Positions 20,359 through 32,321 of a stretch of 64,000 bases of DNA are shown here, piece after piece. The stretch comes from Bathymodiolus brooksi (Eukaryota; Mollusca; Bivalvia; Mytilida; Modiolidae): contig OY804589.1 of assembly GCA_963680875.1 (NCBI GenBank), positions 18,992,413-19,056,412 of the forward strand, in the 5' to 3' direction. Numbering within the stretch: position 1 is the stretch's first letter; each line of letters starts with the position of its first letter. The translations under genes and the position numbers were made by a program. The notes beneath the pieces were generated by a model. It worked only from the letters and a program-made list of their open reading frames with translations, did no database searches and was not told the DNA's origin.

Positions 20359-21075
20359 ATTGTAGCAATAAGCAATAAAACAATCATTCGTCAATTGTGT
20401 TATTATAAGCAGAAGAAATGTGTAATAGTTGGCGTACTCGCCTCGATTGTGGTAGATCGTTGGTTCAAAGCCCGGTATCGATTTTGCACAGTTCTGACAG
20501 TGTAGTATATTATATTTTTCATTTTGTCATAAGAAGAGTTTGAAGATACCAAAGGGATAATCAGTATCCGAATATCGAGGAAGAACAGACAACACAATGA
20601 CCAAGAAAAAAAGGACAAAAGGACAAACACCGATCTACAAAACATTACACATAAAACTGAAGATCGAGTTACACCGAATTGCACAAACAATCTATGATAT
20701 AATAACGTTTATTATCATGAACGTCTTATATTATTTATACCGAAGTTGTTACTTGCAAAATCATTGTAAAGAAATATCAAAGAATAATACTGTGAAATTA
20801 GCAATATAATTATTCGTGTTTGAAAAAGGTTTGTTCATTGCGAAGAGATTGAAGATACCAAAAGGGCAATCAGAATCTGTATATCGAAGAAGAACAGACA
20901 ACACAATGGCCAAACGAAAAAGTACAAAAGGACAAAACACGATAACAAACATACATACAAAACTAAAGATCGAGTAACACGAACCTCACTAAAAACCGGG
21001 GGTGAACTCGGGTGCTCCGGAAGGGTTAGCAGTTTCTGCTCCACTAGTGACACCCTCGTGTTAATCTAGTTACAA
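20359..21075 (-). repeat. Two minus-strand copies of dispersed repeat R2 (about 20523-20690 and 20840-21075)
   Basis: Both contain GAAGAGTTTGAAGATACCAA or a close variant, GGGNAATCAG, GAAGAACAGACAACACAATG and GGACAAACACCGATC-like blocks. The second continues into ACACGAACCTCACTAAAAAC and AGTTTCTGCTCCACTAGTGA. They sit about 320 bp apart. Confidence 0.75.
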
Positions 21076-21957
21076 ACAATTGAGATATCATTTATTACGA
21101 AAACAACTGTTGATTAACTATCAATTGTTCTCTTGAGGTGAATTGACTCAACTTGAGCTACGACATCATGATGCTCTCAAAATTACATGAACTGAAAAAT
21201 AACCTAATAAATTTGTAGCAAAGCATGGAGGGTTTAACACTACAAAGGAACTACCGTCAAGCCTGCCTTATGTGATAATCCAATTGAACATTGAAATATG
21301 GGAACATAAATACAGGTTTTTATTAATATGAAATGCACTATAAAGGGATACTGAAATTAAGACCGCATAATACAAGATATTGGTTAATAGGGCAGGTTTT
21401 ACAGTACCTATCAACTTTTTTTTAGTGAAAAACAAACCAAATTCTGCATCCAAATTTTATACTTAAAAAAATGTGACTTGAAAGATACGAAAAATTAATA
21501 ATGATACTTTTCAACAAGACATTTTTGTAAAGTTTGAAGAAAAATTACCATTTGAATTTAAAAAGAAAAAAAAAATAATAATCTGATTTTTCCCGTTTGA
21601 AAAAAATAAATTCTAACTCCGGGGAAAACAACATACGCCTAAATGTTAAATGCACAGTCACTAATGTAAATGTAGTTTTTTTATTCAGGTCGAGTTATTA
21701 TTGAATTATTTGTTTCAAAAAAGTAATCATAAAATACTCACAAAAAGAGGAGAATATCCTATATCCAACAGTATATTAGATTCATGTGATAAGCTACGTA
21801 TGCAGATTGTCAATTGTTTTACAGCTTAGATGAAGTGTCATGTGACAACACTGTTTACAGCACTTTTCAAAGTCACGTGATATTTACAATTAGGAAACAA
21901 AGATCACAGCAAAATCTGCACAGCAAACTATAGGAACTGTTAATGAAGTTGAAAACC
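21076..21957. other. Non-coding AT-rich spacer
   Basis: Nothing recognised. Confidence 0.5.
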
Positions 21958-22108
21958 AGGACTGGGTTGTACAAACCTTATTTAAATTTAAATTTCAATT
22001 AAAGCTTAATTGATACTTACCATTGCTTGAAATGTACATGAAACTATTAATTTACACTTAAGGTTTAATTGAGACTTAAATTTAATTGATAATTGTGCAA
22101 CCCCGTCT
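21958..22108. mobile_element. Possible miniature inverted-repeat element (~150 bp)
   Basis: GACTGGGTTGTACAA at the left faces TTGTGCAACCCCGTC at the right with a few mismatches. The centre is AT-rich with TTTAAATTTAAATTTCAATT-like words. No clear target duplication. Confidence 0.45.
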
Positions 22109-22341
22109 TGTGCAAGAAATAATAAATTGATCGACTTCAACAGCAATATTTCACAAACACATTTTTGTCATTTAGTTATTGATCTTACGGCCAGTTCAGA
22201 ATTCAATCCGTGTGAATTATGAATAATGTGTGCTTAACACGAATTTCAAAAATAGTTCACTTTCATGAGGAAGGGGGGATCTGTATTATTAATGCTAAAA
22301 TAAAAACGTTTATAACAATTTTAGTACACACGATGAGTTTG

Positions 22342-25226
22342 TGGAATAACCTTCATCAGGTACAATCATAGTCAGAAGATTGGAATAAACTTCATCAGGT
22401 ACAATCATAGTCAGAAGATTGGAATAACCTTCATCAGATACAATCATAGTCAGAAGATTGGAATAACCTTCATCAGATACAATCATAGTCAGAAGATTGG
22501 AATGACCTTCATCAGATACACTCATAGTCAGAAGATTGGAATAACCTTCATCAGGTACAATCATAGTCAGAAGATTGGAATAACCTTCATCAGGTACAAT
22601 CATAGTCAGAAGATTGGAATAACCTTCATCAGGTACAATCATAGTCAGAAGATTGGAATAACCTTCATCAGATACAATCATAGTCAGAAGATTGGAATAA
22701 CCTTCATCAGATACAATCATAGTCAGAAGATTGGAATGACCTTCATCAGATACACTCATAGTCAGAAGATTGGAATAACCTTCATCAGGTACAATCATAG
22801 TCAGAAGATTGGAATAACCTTCATCAGGTACAATCATAGTCAGAAGATTGGAATAACCTTCATCAGGTACAATCATAGTCAGAAGATTGGAATAACCTTC
22901 ATCAGATACAATCATAGTCAGAAGATTGGAATAACCTTCATCAGATACAATCATAGTCAGAAGATTGGAATAACCTTCATCAGATACAATCATAGTCAGA
23001 AGATTGGAATAACCTTCATCAGGTACAATCATAGTCAAAAGATTGGAATAACCTTCATCAGGTACAATCATAGTCAGAAGATTGGAATAACCTTCATCAG
23101 GTACAATCATAGTCAGAAGATTAGAATAACCTTCATCAGGTACAATCATAGTCTGAAGATTGGAATAACCTTCATCAGGTACAATCATAGTCAGAAGATT
23201 GGAATAACCTTCATCAGGTACAATCATAGTCAGAAGATTGGAATAACCTTCATCAGGTACAATCATAGTCAGAAGATTGGAATAACCTTCATCAGGTACA
23301 ATCATAGTCAGAAGATTGGAATAACTTTCATCAGGTACAATCAGAGTCAGAAGATTGGAATAACCTTCATCAGGTACAATCATAGTCAGAAGATTAGAAT
23401 AACCTTCATCAGGTACAATCATAGTCAGAAGATTGGAATAACCTTCATCAGGTACAATCATAGTCAGAAGATTAGAATAACCTTCATCAGGTACAATCAT
23501 AGTCAGAAGATTGGAATAACCTTCATCAGGTACAATCATAGTCAGAAGATTGGAATAACCTTCATCAGGTACAATCATAGTCCGAAGATTGGAATAACCT
23601 TCATCAGGTACAATCATAGTCAGAAGATTGGAATAACCTCCATCAGATACAATCATAGTCAGAAGATTGGAATAACCTTCATCAGGTACAATCATAGTCA
23701 GAAGATTGGAATAACCTTCATCAGGTACAATCATAGTCAGAAGATTGGAATAACCTTCATCAGATACAATCATAGTCAGAAGATTGGAATAACCTTCATC
23801 AGGTACAATCATAGTCAGAAGATTGGAATAACCTTCATCAGGTACAATCATAGTCAGAAGATTGGAATAAACTTCATCAGGCACAATCATAGTCAGAAGA
23901 TTGGAATAACCTTCATCAGGTACAATCATAGTCAGAAGATTGGAATAACCTTCATCAGGTACAATCATAGTCAAAAGATTGGAATAACCTTCATCAGGTA
24001 CAATCATAGTCAGAAGATTGGAATAACCTTCATCAGGTACAATCATAGTCAGAAGATTGGAATAACCTTCATCAGGTACAATCATAGTCAGAAGATTGGA
24101 ATAACCTTCTTCAGGTACTATCATAGTCAGAAGATTGGAATAACCTTCATCAGGCACAATCATAGTCAGAAGATTGGAATAACCTTCATCAGGCACAATC
24201 ATAGTCAGAAGATAGGAATAACCTTCATCAGGTACAATCATAGTCAGAAGATAGGAATAACCTTCATCAGGTACAATCATAGTCAGAAGATTGGAATAAC
24301 CTTCATCAGGTACAATCATAGTCTGAAGATTGGAATAACCTTCATCAGGTACAATCATAGTCAGAAGATTGGAATAACTTCATCAGGTACAATCATAGTC
24401 AGAAGATTGGAATAACCTTCATCAGGTACAATCATAGTCAGAAGATTAGAATAACTTTCATCAGGTACAATCATAGTCAGAAGATTGGAATAACCTTCAT
24501 CAGGTACAATCATAGTCAGAAGATTGGAATAACCTTCATCAGGTACAATCATAGTCAGAAGATTGGAATAACCTTCATCAGGCACAATCATAGTCAGAAG
24601 ATTGGAATAACCTTCATCAGGTACAATCATAGTCAGAAGATTGGAATAACCTTCATCAGGTACACTCATAGTCTGAAGATTGGAATAACCTTCATCAGGT
24701 ACACTCATAGTCAGAAGAATGGAATAACCTTCATCAGGTACAATCATAGTCAGAAGATTGGAATAACCGTCATCAGGTACAATCATAGTCAGAAGATTGG
24801 AATAACCTTCATCAGGTACAATCATAGTCAGAAGATTGGAATAACCTTCACCAGGTACACTCATAGTCAGAAGATTGGAATAACATTCATCAGGTACACT
24901 CATAGTCAGAAGATTGGAATAACCTTCATCAGGTACACTCATAGTCAGAAGATTGGAATAACCTTCATCAGGTACACTCATAGTCAGAAGATTGGAATAA
25001 CCTTCATTAGTTACACTCATAGTCAGAAGATTGGAATAACCGTCATCAGGTACACTCATAGTCAGAAGATTGGAATAACATTCATCAGGTACACTCATAG
25101 TCAGAAGATTGGAATAACCTTCATCAGGTACACTCATAGTCAGAAGATTGGAATAACCTTCATCAGGTACACTCATAGTCAGAAGATTGGAATAACCTTC
25201 ATCAGGTACACTCATAGTCAGAAGAT
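22342..25226. repeat. 39-bp tandem array, about 74 copies, inside an R4 copy
   Basis: The unit begins TGGAATAACCTTCATCAGGT and ends AATCATAGTCAGAAGAT. Variants such as AGATACAATC, ACACTCATAG and TCAAAAGAT mark sub-blocks; ACACTCATAG dominates the last ~600 bp. Immediately left is CACGATGAGTTTG and right is TGGAAAGCTAAATAATT, the normal flanks of this segment in R4 (CACGACGCGTTTC ... TTGGAAAGCCAAATAATTT). The array is therefore an in-place expansion. The period is a multiple of 3, leaving both strands open for over 600 codons; a 1-bp deletion near 24379 breaks the frame. These frames are not genes. Confidence 0.95.
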
Positions 25227-25245
25227 TGGAAAGCTAAATAATTAA

Positions 25246-26136
25246 AAGTCTTTATAGCAAAATTTAACTTGAGTTAGATGTGCTAAAATTTGAGTATGTT
25301 AGAATAAGTACCGAACTGCCGTAAAACACACCATTTCAGTTGATAAAATGTACAGTGAAAGCTGTCTAAACTGAAGCCACTTTGGAACAAATGTTGTGTT
25401 CGCAATAGACAAGTGTTTAGTTTATATAGGTTAAATTAACATAGATTTCCTAAATTGGAATTTGTTTAAAGTTCAGTTTATACAGGATTCCAGTTTACTC
25501 AGGGTTCGGTTTAGAATGGTTTCATTGTATTTATTATCCATTAGTCCACCTCGGATCCGTTACTGGAATTCATTGTATAGGAAAATATAAATCCTAGCAA
25601 CATATGATCATGATCATTCTGGACATGAAGATTCTCTACATCCCAAGTGGAATTTACCATCCCATTTAACGATTGTTTTACAAAAATGGTAATGTTTTCT
25701 TTCCTTGATAACAGACAAGACTTTTACCGGACGTGACTATCTATGAGTAATACGATGGGTGTCTTATGAGAAGCAGGAATTGCTTATTCTTAGTAGGCAC
25801 CTTTATGCACCTTGTGAGTTTTGATGGAGTTTGTGTTGCTCATCTTTTACGTTTTCTGTGTTGTGTCTTTTGTTTTGTTTGTCTTTGTTCTATGTATTAT
25901 GCCCAATGTTGTTTGTGTCTCCGGATTGTCCATTCATGATTGCGCCTTCGGTTTACATACGATTTGAACGTCCTTACCCTGAATAGCGTTATAAAAGAAA
26001 ACATAAACATATACAGTATCAACCTACGAGGAAATAAATTAAAAAACAAAAAATACCCAACTGTAGGAACAATTCAAAAATCACATATCAAAATCATATA
26101 AACAGGCAAAATTGATACCCCTAACACAATTATATG
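25246..26136. repeat. Spacer with R3 copy 3 (25745-25960)
   Basis: R3 is marked by GTCTTATGAGAAGCAGGAAT, GTTGCTCATCTTTTACG, CTCCGGATTGTCCATTC and GATTGCGCCTTCGG on the plus strand. The remaining sequence is unremarkable. Confidence 0.65.
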
Positions 26137-26560
26137 ACCACCGATTTTCCTAGCTTGTAACAGACACTTCCATTCACTCTTAAATTAATATTTGATTGGT
26201 TATTGTAAAGAACTGAAATTGCTGTAACAGTTTGTTAATTATATTATCTATGAAAACATTACGTAAAAATACCATCTCCTTTCTCGCTTGATTTTGGAAT
26301 TTGTTCTGTTATTGACAACACGCCTGATAATTTGGATAGACAGACATTTCATGACCACTGACTTTCCTGGCTTGGTACAGACACTTCAGTTCACTCTTAA
26401 ATTAAGTGGTAATTGTAAAGAACTATAATAGTTCGTTAATTATATTATCAAAGAATAAGAGAAAAAATATCCAAAAATATCTTTTCCTTTCTCGTTTGAT
26501 TTTAGAATTTGTTCTGTTATTGACAACACACTTGAGTATTTGGATAGACAGACAATTCAT
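26137..26560. repeat. Diverged ~210-bp direct duplication
   Basis: Two adjacent copies share ATGACCAC, GACACTTC, TTCACTCTTAAATTAA, GTTAATTATATTATC, TTTGTTCTGTTATTGACAAC and TTGGATAGACAGAC in the same order, at about 26137 and 26350. Confidence 0.85.
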
Positions 26561-26629
26561 GATTTGTAAATACATTTATCGAATTTTCTACTTTTTTTTC
26601 TCAAGGAAATAAGATTCAATAAAAACGCA

Positions 26630-26760
26630 GATATCAAATTGTTTGCATACGACACGTTTCTGGAATAAACTTCATTAGGTACGTTCAAAGTTACAAGACT
26701 GGAAAGCCAAATAAATTAAGATGGAAAGATGCCCACAAAAACCAAAGAAAATAAATTAAG
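26630..26760 (-). repeat. R4 fragment
   Basis: ACACGTTTCTGGAATAAACT, TTCATTAGGTACGTTC and GGAAAGCCAAATAAATTAAG follow the R4 order. Confidence 0.7.
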
Positions 26761-26799
26761 ACTCTCTATGCCCAGTAAACGTATGCTAAAACATTGCTA

Positions 26800-27180
26800 A
26801 TAAGAGGATAAGGGTAAAAACAAAATTACCGAACTCCGAACAATCTTACAAAGGGAAAGTCAAAACTCATAAGTATATAAACAGACAAAATCAGTCAACA
26901 ACCGGAAAACTGTGAAAACCGTTATGACCCTGACTTCGTACAGGCATTTCGAAAGAAATGGTGGGTTGAATCAGATTTTAAAGCGCCAAACCTCCCGCTT
27001 TCATTACGACTCAAAGGTTCCGGCTGTCACTATAACAGTATTTATAACAATGCTGGAACAACATAGGTAAAATAGTTGTCAAAGCAGTACCAAACCCAGT
27101 GAAGCAAATGTCAAAAACAATTTTACGTCACACATTGATAAAAAAATATTTATGACATTTTTTGTTGACTTCCTTATCTT
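26800..27180 (-). repeat. Dispersed repeat R5, minus-strand copy
   Basis: Reverse complement of the R5 copies at 49271 and 50513: CCGGAAAACTGTGAAAACCG, GCCAAACCTCCCGCTTTCAT, TTACGTCACACATTGATA. Confidence 0.85.
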
Positions 27181-28078
27181 TATACATTTTCGCTATATGT
27201 AATATTATATAATATTAATGCATTTTTTCATATGTTGACTTTTGAATTAATCGTATTTGTCATATTAGATCTGATATACATTATACAATAATATTAAGAC
27301 TTTGGTTAATCTCCCAGGTATTGGTATCTCAATTTCTTGCTATCGTGTTTATGCTCTATGGTTTGCTTACTCGTCATAGTAGGGTACTCACTAGTGGTCG
27401 CGATAGTAGGGTACTCACTATAATAGAAATATCGTCATACTAGGATATGTCGTCCATAAACGACTGAAGATATGAGTGGTTAGATAAAAACTTTAGATAG
27501 CTAATAAGAAGAGTTTGAAGATATCACAGGGGTAATCAGAATCCGTAAATCGAAGGACAAACAATGCAATGGCCAAATGAAAAAGGACAAACAACGATCT
27601 ACAAAAACATTTCACATAAAACTAAAGATTAAACAACACGATACCGACGAAAAAACCGAGGGTGAACTAGGTACTCGCTTCTTTCGATAATAGGAAGTGT
27701 TGGTATCTATAATTCTTCTGATACAAATTTGTGTTAATAGAGGATGCCTTGAGGATGGAAGATTTATAAACTTGAGACACATAACACTATCAACATAAAT
27801 CAGTAATGCAAGTACCTTGCAAATTTTTATCGTACCTGATTGAAGATTATACTAGAAACGCGTCGTCGGCACTAACTTTGAAATCTACGTTTTCATTATT
27901 AATTATTTGATTCTGCAGAGATCTGACAATATTTTAGCAATACTTTTGTAACAAGGAAACATTAATGAGTCAGTACCATTGCTCGTTGATTTTAATAAAA
28001 CACATTAGAATTTCCATTAATATTCACCCGTGTGATGAATATAATGTACAGTAACGGATTTAATTTGCAACTCTAAGA
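27181..28078. repeat. Spacer with R2 (27505-27700, minus) and an R4 end (27835-27900)
   Basis: R2 marks: AAGAGTTTGAAGATATCACA, GGACAAACAATGCAATGG, CCGAGGGTGAACTAG. R4 marks: CTGATTGAAGATTATACTAG, AAACGCGTCGTCGGCACTAA. Nothing coding. Confidence 0.65.
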
Positions 28079-28296
28079 TATGGGTTTGGCTTGGTTTATG
28101 GTGTTTAACGCCACTTTCCACGATATTTCAGTTATATCGTGGTTGTCAGTTTTATTGGTGGGAGGAAACCGGAGTACACGGGGAAAACCACCGGCCTGGC
28201 GCAAGTCACTGACAAACTTTATCCCATAGTGTTGTATCGAGCACACCTCGCCATGTAACGGGCTCGAGCTCACAACTTGAGTGGTGATATGTGAAA
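28079..28296 (-). repeat. SINE-A copy 2, head-truncated
   Basis: Reads GTGTTTAACGCCACTTT, GATATTTCAGTTATATCGTG, GTCAGTTTTATTGGTGG, then a box-B-like GGGCTCGAGCTCACAAC, as the reverse complement of SINE-A. An R2 fragment (minus) continues to about 28400. Confidence 0.8.
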
Positions 28297-28460
28297 TATG
28301 AGAGAAATAAGAAAAGTTTGAAAATCCCAGAAGGTAGTCAGGATACGTAATTCGAAGGACAGACACAATAATGGCCAAGAGAAAAAATAACAAATAAAGG
28401 TCGACATAGCATTATTCGGAAAGTAAAAAATGATCAAGTTTATGAGACATATTAGTATGA

Positions 28461-28737
28461 TTTGATTTGATTTGATTTATTTTGCTTAACGCCATTTTCA
28501 GCGATATTTCAGCTATATCATGGCGACCAGGTTTAGTGGTGGAAGAAGCCGGAGTACCCGGAGAGAACTCCGACCATGGGAAAGCAACTGGTAAACTTTA
28601 TCACTTGCGGCTGCGAGTCGAGTGCAGTCTTTTTTGCAATTTACAAAGCCGGGCGCGTATCCAAGCCGTATTGGTGATAGGCTTGTATGAGTTGCTAGGT
28701 AATCCAACTACCTAACTCATTGAGCCACCCGGGCTCT
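28461..28737 (-). repeat. SINE-B copy 1, intact with 13-bp target duplication
   Basis: Flanked by CATATTAGTATGA at 28448-28460 and 28738-28750. On the minus strand it starts with the head CCCGGGTGGCTCAATGAG, has a box B near GGATACGCGCCCGGC, then the MetaSINE-like body and an AAATCAAATC-type tail. The perfect duplication fits LINE-driven retrotransposition. Confidence 0.92.
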
Positions 28738-28750
28738 CATATTAGTATGA

Positions 28751-29104
28751 AAACTGTTTTGACTTTAAAAGTTGGTTGCATAGTAACAATGGCTGGCAAT
28801 AATTCCTATAAATTTGACGAAGCTTGGCTACATTATATAATAATAGCTACTGTTGTCTGCTGTCTTGTATAATAATTTGGCATATAATAAGTGTACATGA
28901 TTGCATTACATGCCAAGAGAAGATAGTCATATATTTGGTGTCTTAGAAAAAACAATACGTCTCACATCCGCAAGAAGCTATAGTAATAACCACTTCCCAA
29001 GTTATTCTTTGTACATTCTTTGGCATGACAAGCCCAATTACAGACAATTATTCTAATATATAAACAAGGGTAGATATCGTAGGCTCTCGTGTGTGTTTTT
29101 TAAA
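28751..29104. other. Non-coding spacer
   Basis: Nothing recognised. Confidence 0.5.
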
Positions 29105-29672
29105 TCTCTCTATGTCTCTCTCTCTCGCTCTGGCTCTCACTCTCCTCGCTCTCGCTTTCGCTCTCGCTTTCGCTCTCGCTTTCGCTCTCGCTCTCGCTTT
29201 CGCTCTCGCTTTCGCTCTCGCTTTCGCTCTCGCTCTCGCTCTCGCTCTCGCTCTCGCTCTCGCTCTCGCTCTCGCTTTCGCTCTCGCTTTCGCTCTCGCT
29301 CTCGCTCACGCTCTCGCTCTCGCTCTCGCTCTCGCTCTCGCTCTCGCTCTCGCTCTCGCTCTCGCTCTCGCTCTCGCTCTCGCTCTCGCTCTCGCTTTCG
29401 CTCTCTCGCTCTCGCTCTCTCGCTCTCGCTCTCTCGCTCTCGCTCTCTCGCTCTCGCTCTCGCTCTCGCGCTCTAGCTCTCGCGCTATCGCACTCGCTCT
29501 CGCGCTCTCGCACTCGCTCTCGCGCTCTCGCACTCGCTCTCGCGCTCTCGCACTCGCTCTCGCGCTCTCGCTCTCGCTCTCGCACTCTCGCACTCTCGCT
29601 CTCCCGCTCTCACTCTCGTGCTCTCGCTCACGCACGCACGCACGCACGCACGCACGCACCCACCCACCCACC
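29105..29672. repeat. (CTCGCT)n / CTCGCTTTCG microsatellite, then (GCAC)n and (CCCA)n
   Basis: About 530 bp of nearly pure pyrimidine-rich CTCTCG/CTCGCT/CTTTCG repeats on the plus strand, ending in CGCACGCA and CCACCCAC runs. All frames look open because the hexamer is a multiple of 3. Confidence 0.97.
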
Positions 29673-30329
29673 CACCTGTTTGTGTTGGATAGAATATTGC
29701 CAGCGGCTACTGTAAGAACGATAGAATGAATGGGTTATTTAAGGTCAGTGATAAGACCTACACACTGGGTAACCTCCATCCTCAACATTGGGAAGAAAAT
29801 GAAAAATCTATCATTGTTATGTCTATATAGGTTATTAAAAAGAAAACCCGCCGATGTTCATCGGTTTAATGCACTCATCAGACAATTTTATCGGTTTGAC
29901 TTTCCTCAGCGATGTTCATTTCTTATCAGATGAAATTCAATACAACCAATTGATCTATCAGTGCAGACGATATAAATCCAATTTATTCGATGCAGTCAAA
30001 TGATAATCTATGTAGATTATCGCTAATAAAAAGGAAACGAAAAATAATAATATTTAAAAAATATAATTGATCTCCCTTCGATAACAATAAAAGAAAGAGT
30101 TTTTACCTTGAAGATAAAACGATTACAAATTCGGTCGTTGTTACCATATAGATGTGTATTATATAATATTAAATACTTTGTTTAACTATCTATTTACAAT
30201 ATGATTGTCGGGTAAACATCACTTTATAGATAACAAATCTATTGTATTATAATCAGTGGTGGTTTTTATTTACTTTGATTGATAAGAATTTTATCGCATC
30301 TAATTATAAAAAACTTTTTTTTACCTAGG
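29673..30329. other. Left half of a duplicated module, non-coding
   Basis: About 30150-30320 shares TTTGTTTA.CTATCTATTTAC, AATATG, TTTATTTACTTTGATTGAT and ATCGCAT words with 31740-32000. Confidence 0.6.
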
Positions 30330-30430
30330 GTTAGGGTTAATCATAAATACCTTTTTACCTAGGGTTAGGGTTAATTATAAATATTTTTTTGTACATAGGG
30401 TTAGGGTTAGGGTAAGGGTTAGGGCTTGAT
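30330..30430 (+). repeat. Internal telomere-type repeat block 1
   Basis: Three short runs of TTAGGG units, the first two in TACCTAGGGTTAGGGTTAAT contexts, the third GGGTTAGGGTTAGGG plus a variant. TTAGGG is the usual animal telomere motif, but unique sequence lies on both sides. Confidence 0.9.
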
Positions 30431-30480
30431 CACGTGGTTATGCAATCGTACTCCATCGTATCGGTATAAAAGCTCACACT
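30431..30480 (+). promoter_or_regulatory. TATA-type promoter-like segment 1
   Basis: Right after the TTAGGG block: CACGTGGTTATGCAATCG, CCATCGTATCGG then TATAAAAGCTC at about 30467. The same order follows the second TTAGGG block. No open frame follows this copy. Confidence 0.45.
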
Positions 30481-30699
30481 ATGCTACTGTCAACTCATTT
30501 GTACACATTTATTACAAATCCCCACTGTGGCTACCTCCTGCAAAATTAATTTGTCGCCTAGTGTTATAGCTTAACTGACCGGCGTTTCACTTTCCTCATT
30601 AATTATAGTTACATCTCCAAATCAATTATTTAAAATGACATCATTTTCCTTTATCCATCTGTAATTCTTGTCTATATCAGACTGTGTCCTTTTATTGGT

Positions 30700-31050
30700 A
30701 ATGTATGGACAACATGTGGTAGTAGTCATTCCTTTTCCGGGTATGCATGAACAACACGCGATTAGCGAGGTAAAAGTAGTCATCATTGTACTGGGAATGC
30801 ATGGACAGAACGTGATTAGCGCGGTAAAGTAATCACCAATTTACCGGGAATACATGGACAAAACGTGATTAGCGCGGGTAAAGTAGTTTTCAATTAACTG
30901 GGAATCAATGTAAAACACGTGAATAGCGCGGATAAAGTAGTCATCATTTTAACGAGAATGTATATTAGCGCGGGTAAAGTATTCATCATTCATACCAGGA
31001 ATGCATGGACAGCACGTGATTAGCGCGGGTAAAGTAGTCATCAATTTTTT
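30700..31050. repeat. Degenerate ~62-bp tandem repeat, about 6 copies
   Basis: Core words are GAATGCATGGACA, ACGTGATTAGCGCGGGTAAA and GTAGTCATCA, with substitutions and indels. Nothing coding. Confidence 0.85.
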
Positions 31051-32127
31051 TCCAGAGCGATCTTATACAGCAATTTCATAGCCATCTGTGGTACAGGTGA
31101 ATCGAATATCGTCTACACTATTGTTACATTCAATAAAATTATATAAACAGTGACGCATGCGTACAAAGCCTAAATATATATTTGACATTTTTCCATTTTG
31201 ATGCAAACAGAAACGACAGAAAATATCCTAATAGTAGTATGGTAAGAGCTTTTATACAGATACGATGGGGGACCGCTAACCCTAACACATAACTCTAACC
31301 CTACGGACTGTACCACTTCAAACGGAGACGTCGAGGAACGAGGACAAAATGTTAAGATCTAACTGTTAACATTGTATATTGTCATACATTGTAGTTGTCG
31401 TTATGATAGAATGTATTGAACTTAATAAACAATCGAACTGTTAAAATTGTATTTTGTCGTACATTGTCTTGGTAAATGTCCCCATTATAGAATGTATCGT
31501 ACTTAATAAATGGACGAAATCGTGTTAAAACGACTATTGTAGAATGTACTATACGTAATAAATGATACTAACGAAATCGTGTCGTTATGTTATCCTCAGA
31601 GTTACTTCCCTTTGAATACGCTTAACCATACTGGAAACGTATAATTACTTCCCTTTGAACATACACATTGAGTTATCTCCCCCACTCTCATCGAACATAC
31701 ACACCGAATAAAGTTATTTCCCTTGGTTTATAAACTCTGATCAAACATATACCGATCTAATATTTAATTATTTAATTATAAATACTATTTTACCTATCTT
31801 TTATTTTTACTGTCACTAGGTATATTTATTGTATTTAATTTTGATTTTATTTACTTTGATTGATTAAACAGACAAGAATTGTATCGCATTCATAAAAGAG
31901 TCTATTAAACCTGATATTTATTATCTAATTATAAATACTTTGTTTACCTATCTATTTACAATATGCAATTTTGTTTGAACAGTTTATAGTTGAATTGTTT
32001 TGTCTTGACCAATGTTCCATTATAGATAATAATTAAGAGGGTACTTCTTTTCAATATATCAGGTGTTTTATATTTACTGTCACTAGGTATCTATTGAATT
32101 TAATATTAATGTTTTACAAAACGTGCA
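31051..32127. other. Right half of the duplicated module, non-coding
   Basis: Holds three loose repeats around GTAGAATGTA and TACTTAATAAATG (31385-31570), each with an AATAAA-type word, then AT-rich sequence shared with the left half. Confidence 0.5.
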
Positions 32128-32215
32128 AGGCTTAGGGTTAGGGTTAGGGTTAGGGGTTAGGGTTAGGGTTAGGGGTTAGGGTTACGGGTTAGGGTTAGTT
32201 GTTGGTGTCAGGGTT
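32128..32215 (+). repeat. Internal telomere-type repeat block 2
   Basis: About 11 TTAGGG/TTAGGGG units with one GTTACGGG variant. Same orientation as block 1, 1.8 kb away. Confidence 0.92.
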
Positions 32216-32262
32216 AGGACGTGGTTATGCAATTGATCCCCATCGTATCTTTATAAAAGCTC
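32216..32262 (+). promoter_or_regulatory. TATA-type promoter-like segment 2
   Basis: ACGTGGTTATGCAATTG, CCATCGTATCTT and TATAAAAGCTC match segment 1. The TATA word lies about 65 bases before an ATG at 32322. Confidence 0.5.
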
Positions 32263-32321
32263 GTACCATACTACTCCTAATTTACCAACAAACGATAATT
32301 AATCATAATTTCTCGTTGATT

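Noticed and set aside
22310..25215. Very long open frames on both strands (up to 682 codons) through the 39-bp array
   Set aside because: The period is a multiple of 3 and the unit happens to lack stops in those frames. The array lies inside a dispersed non-coding repeat, and both strands are open at once.
29091..29729. SR-rich or LALA-rich frames, reminiscent of SR splicing factors
   Set aside because: Pure hexanucleotide microsatellite; no RNA-binding domain or exon structure nearby.
30330..32215. Chromosome end
   Set aside because: The TTAGGG blocks are short, interrupted, duplicated and flanked on both sides by unique and transposon sequence, including an intact gene far to the right.
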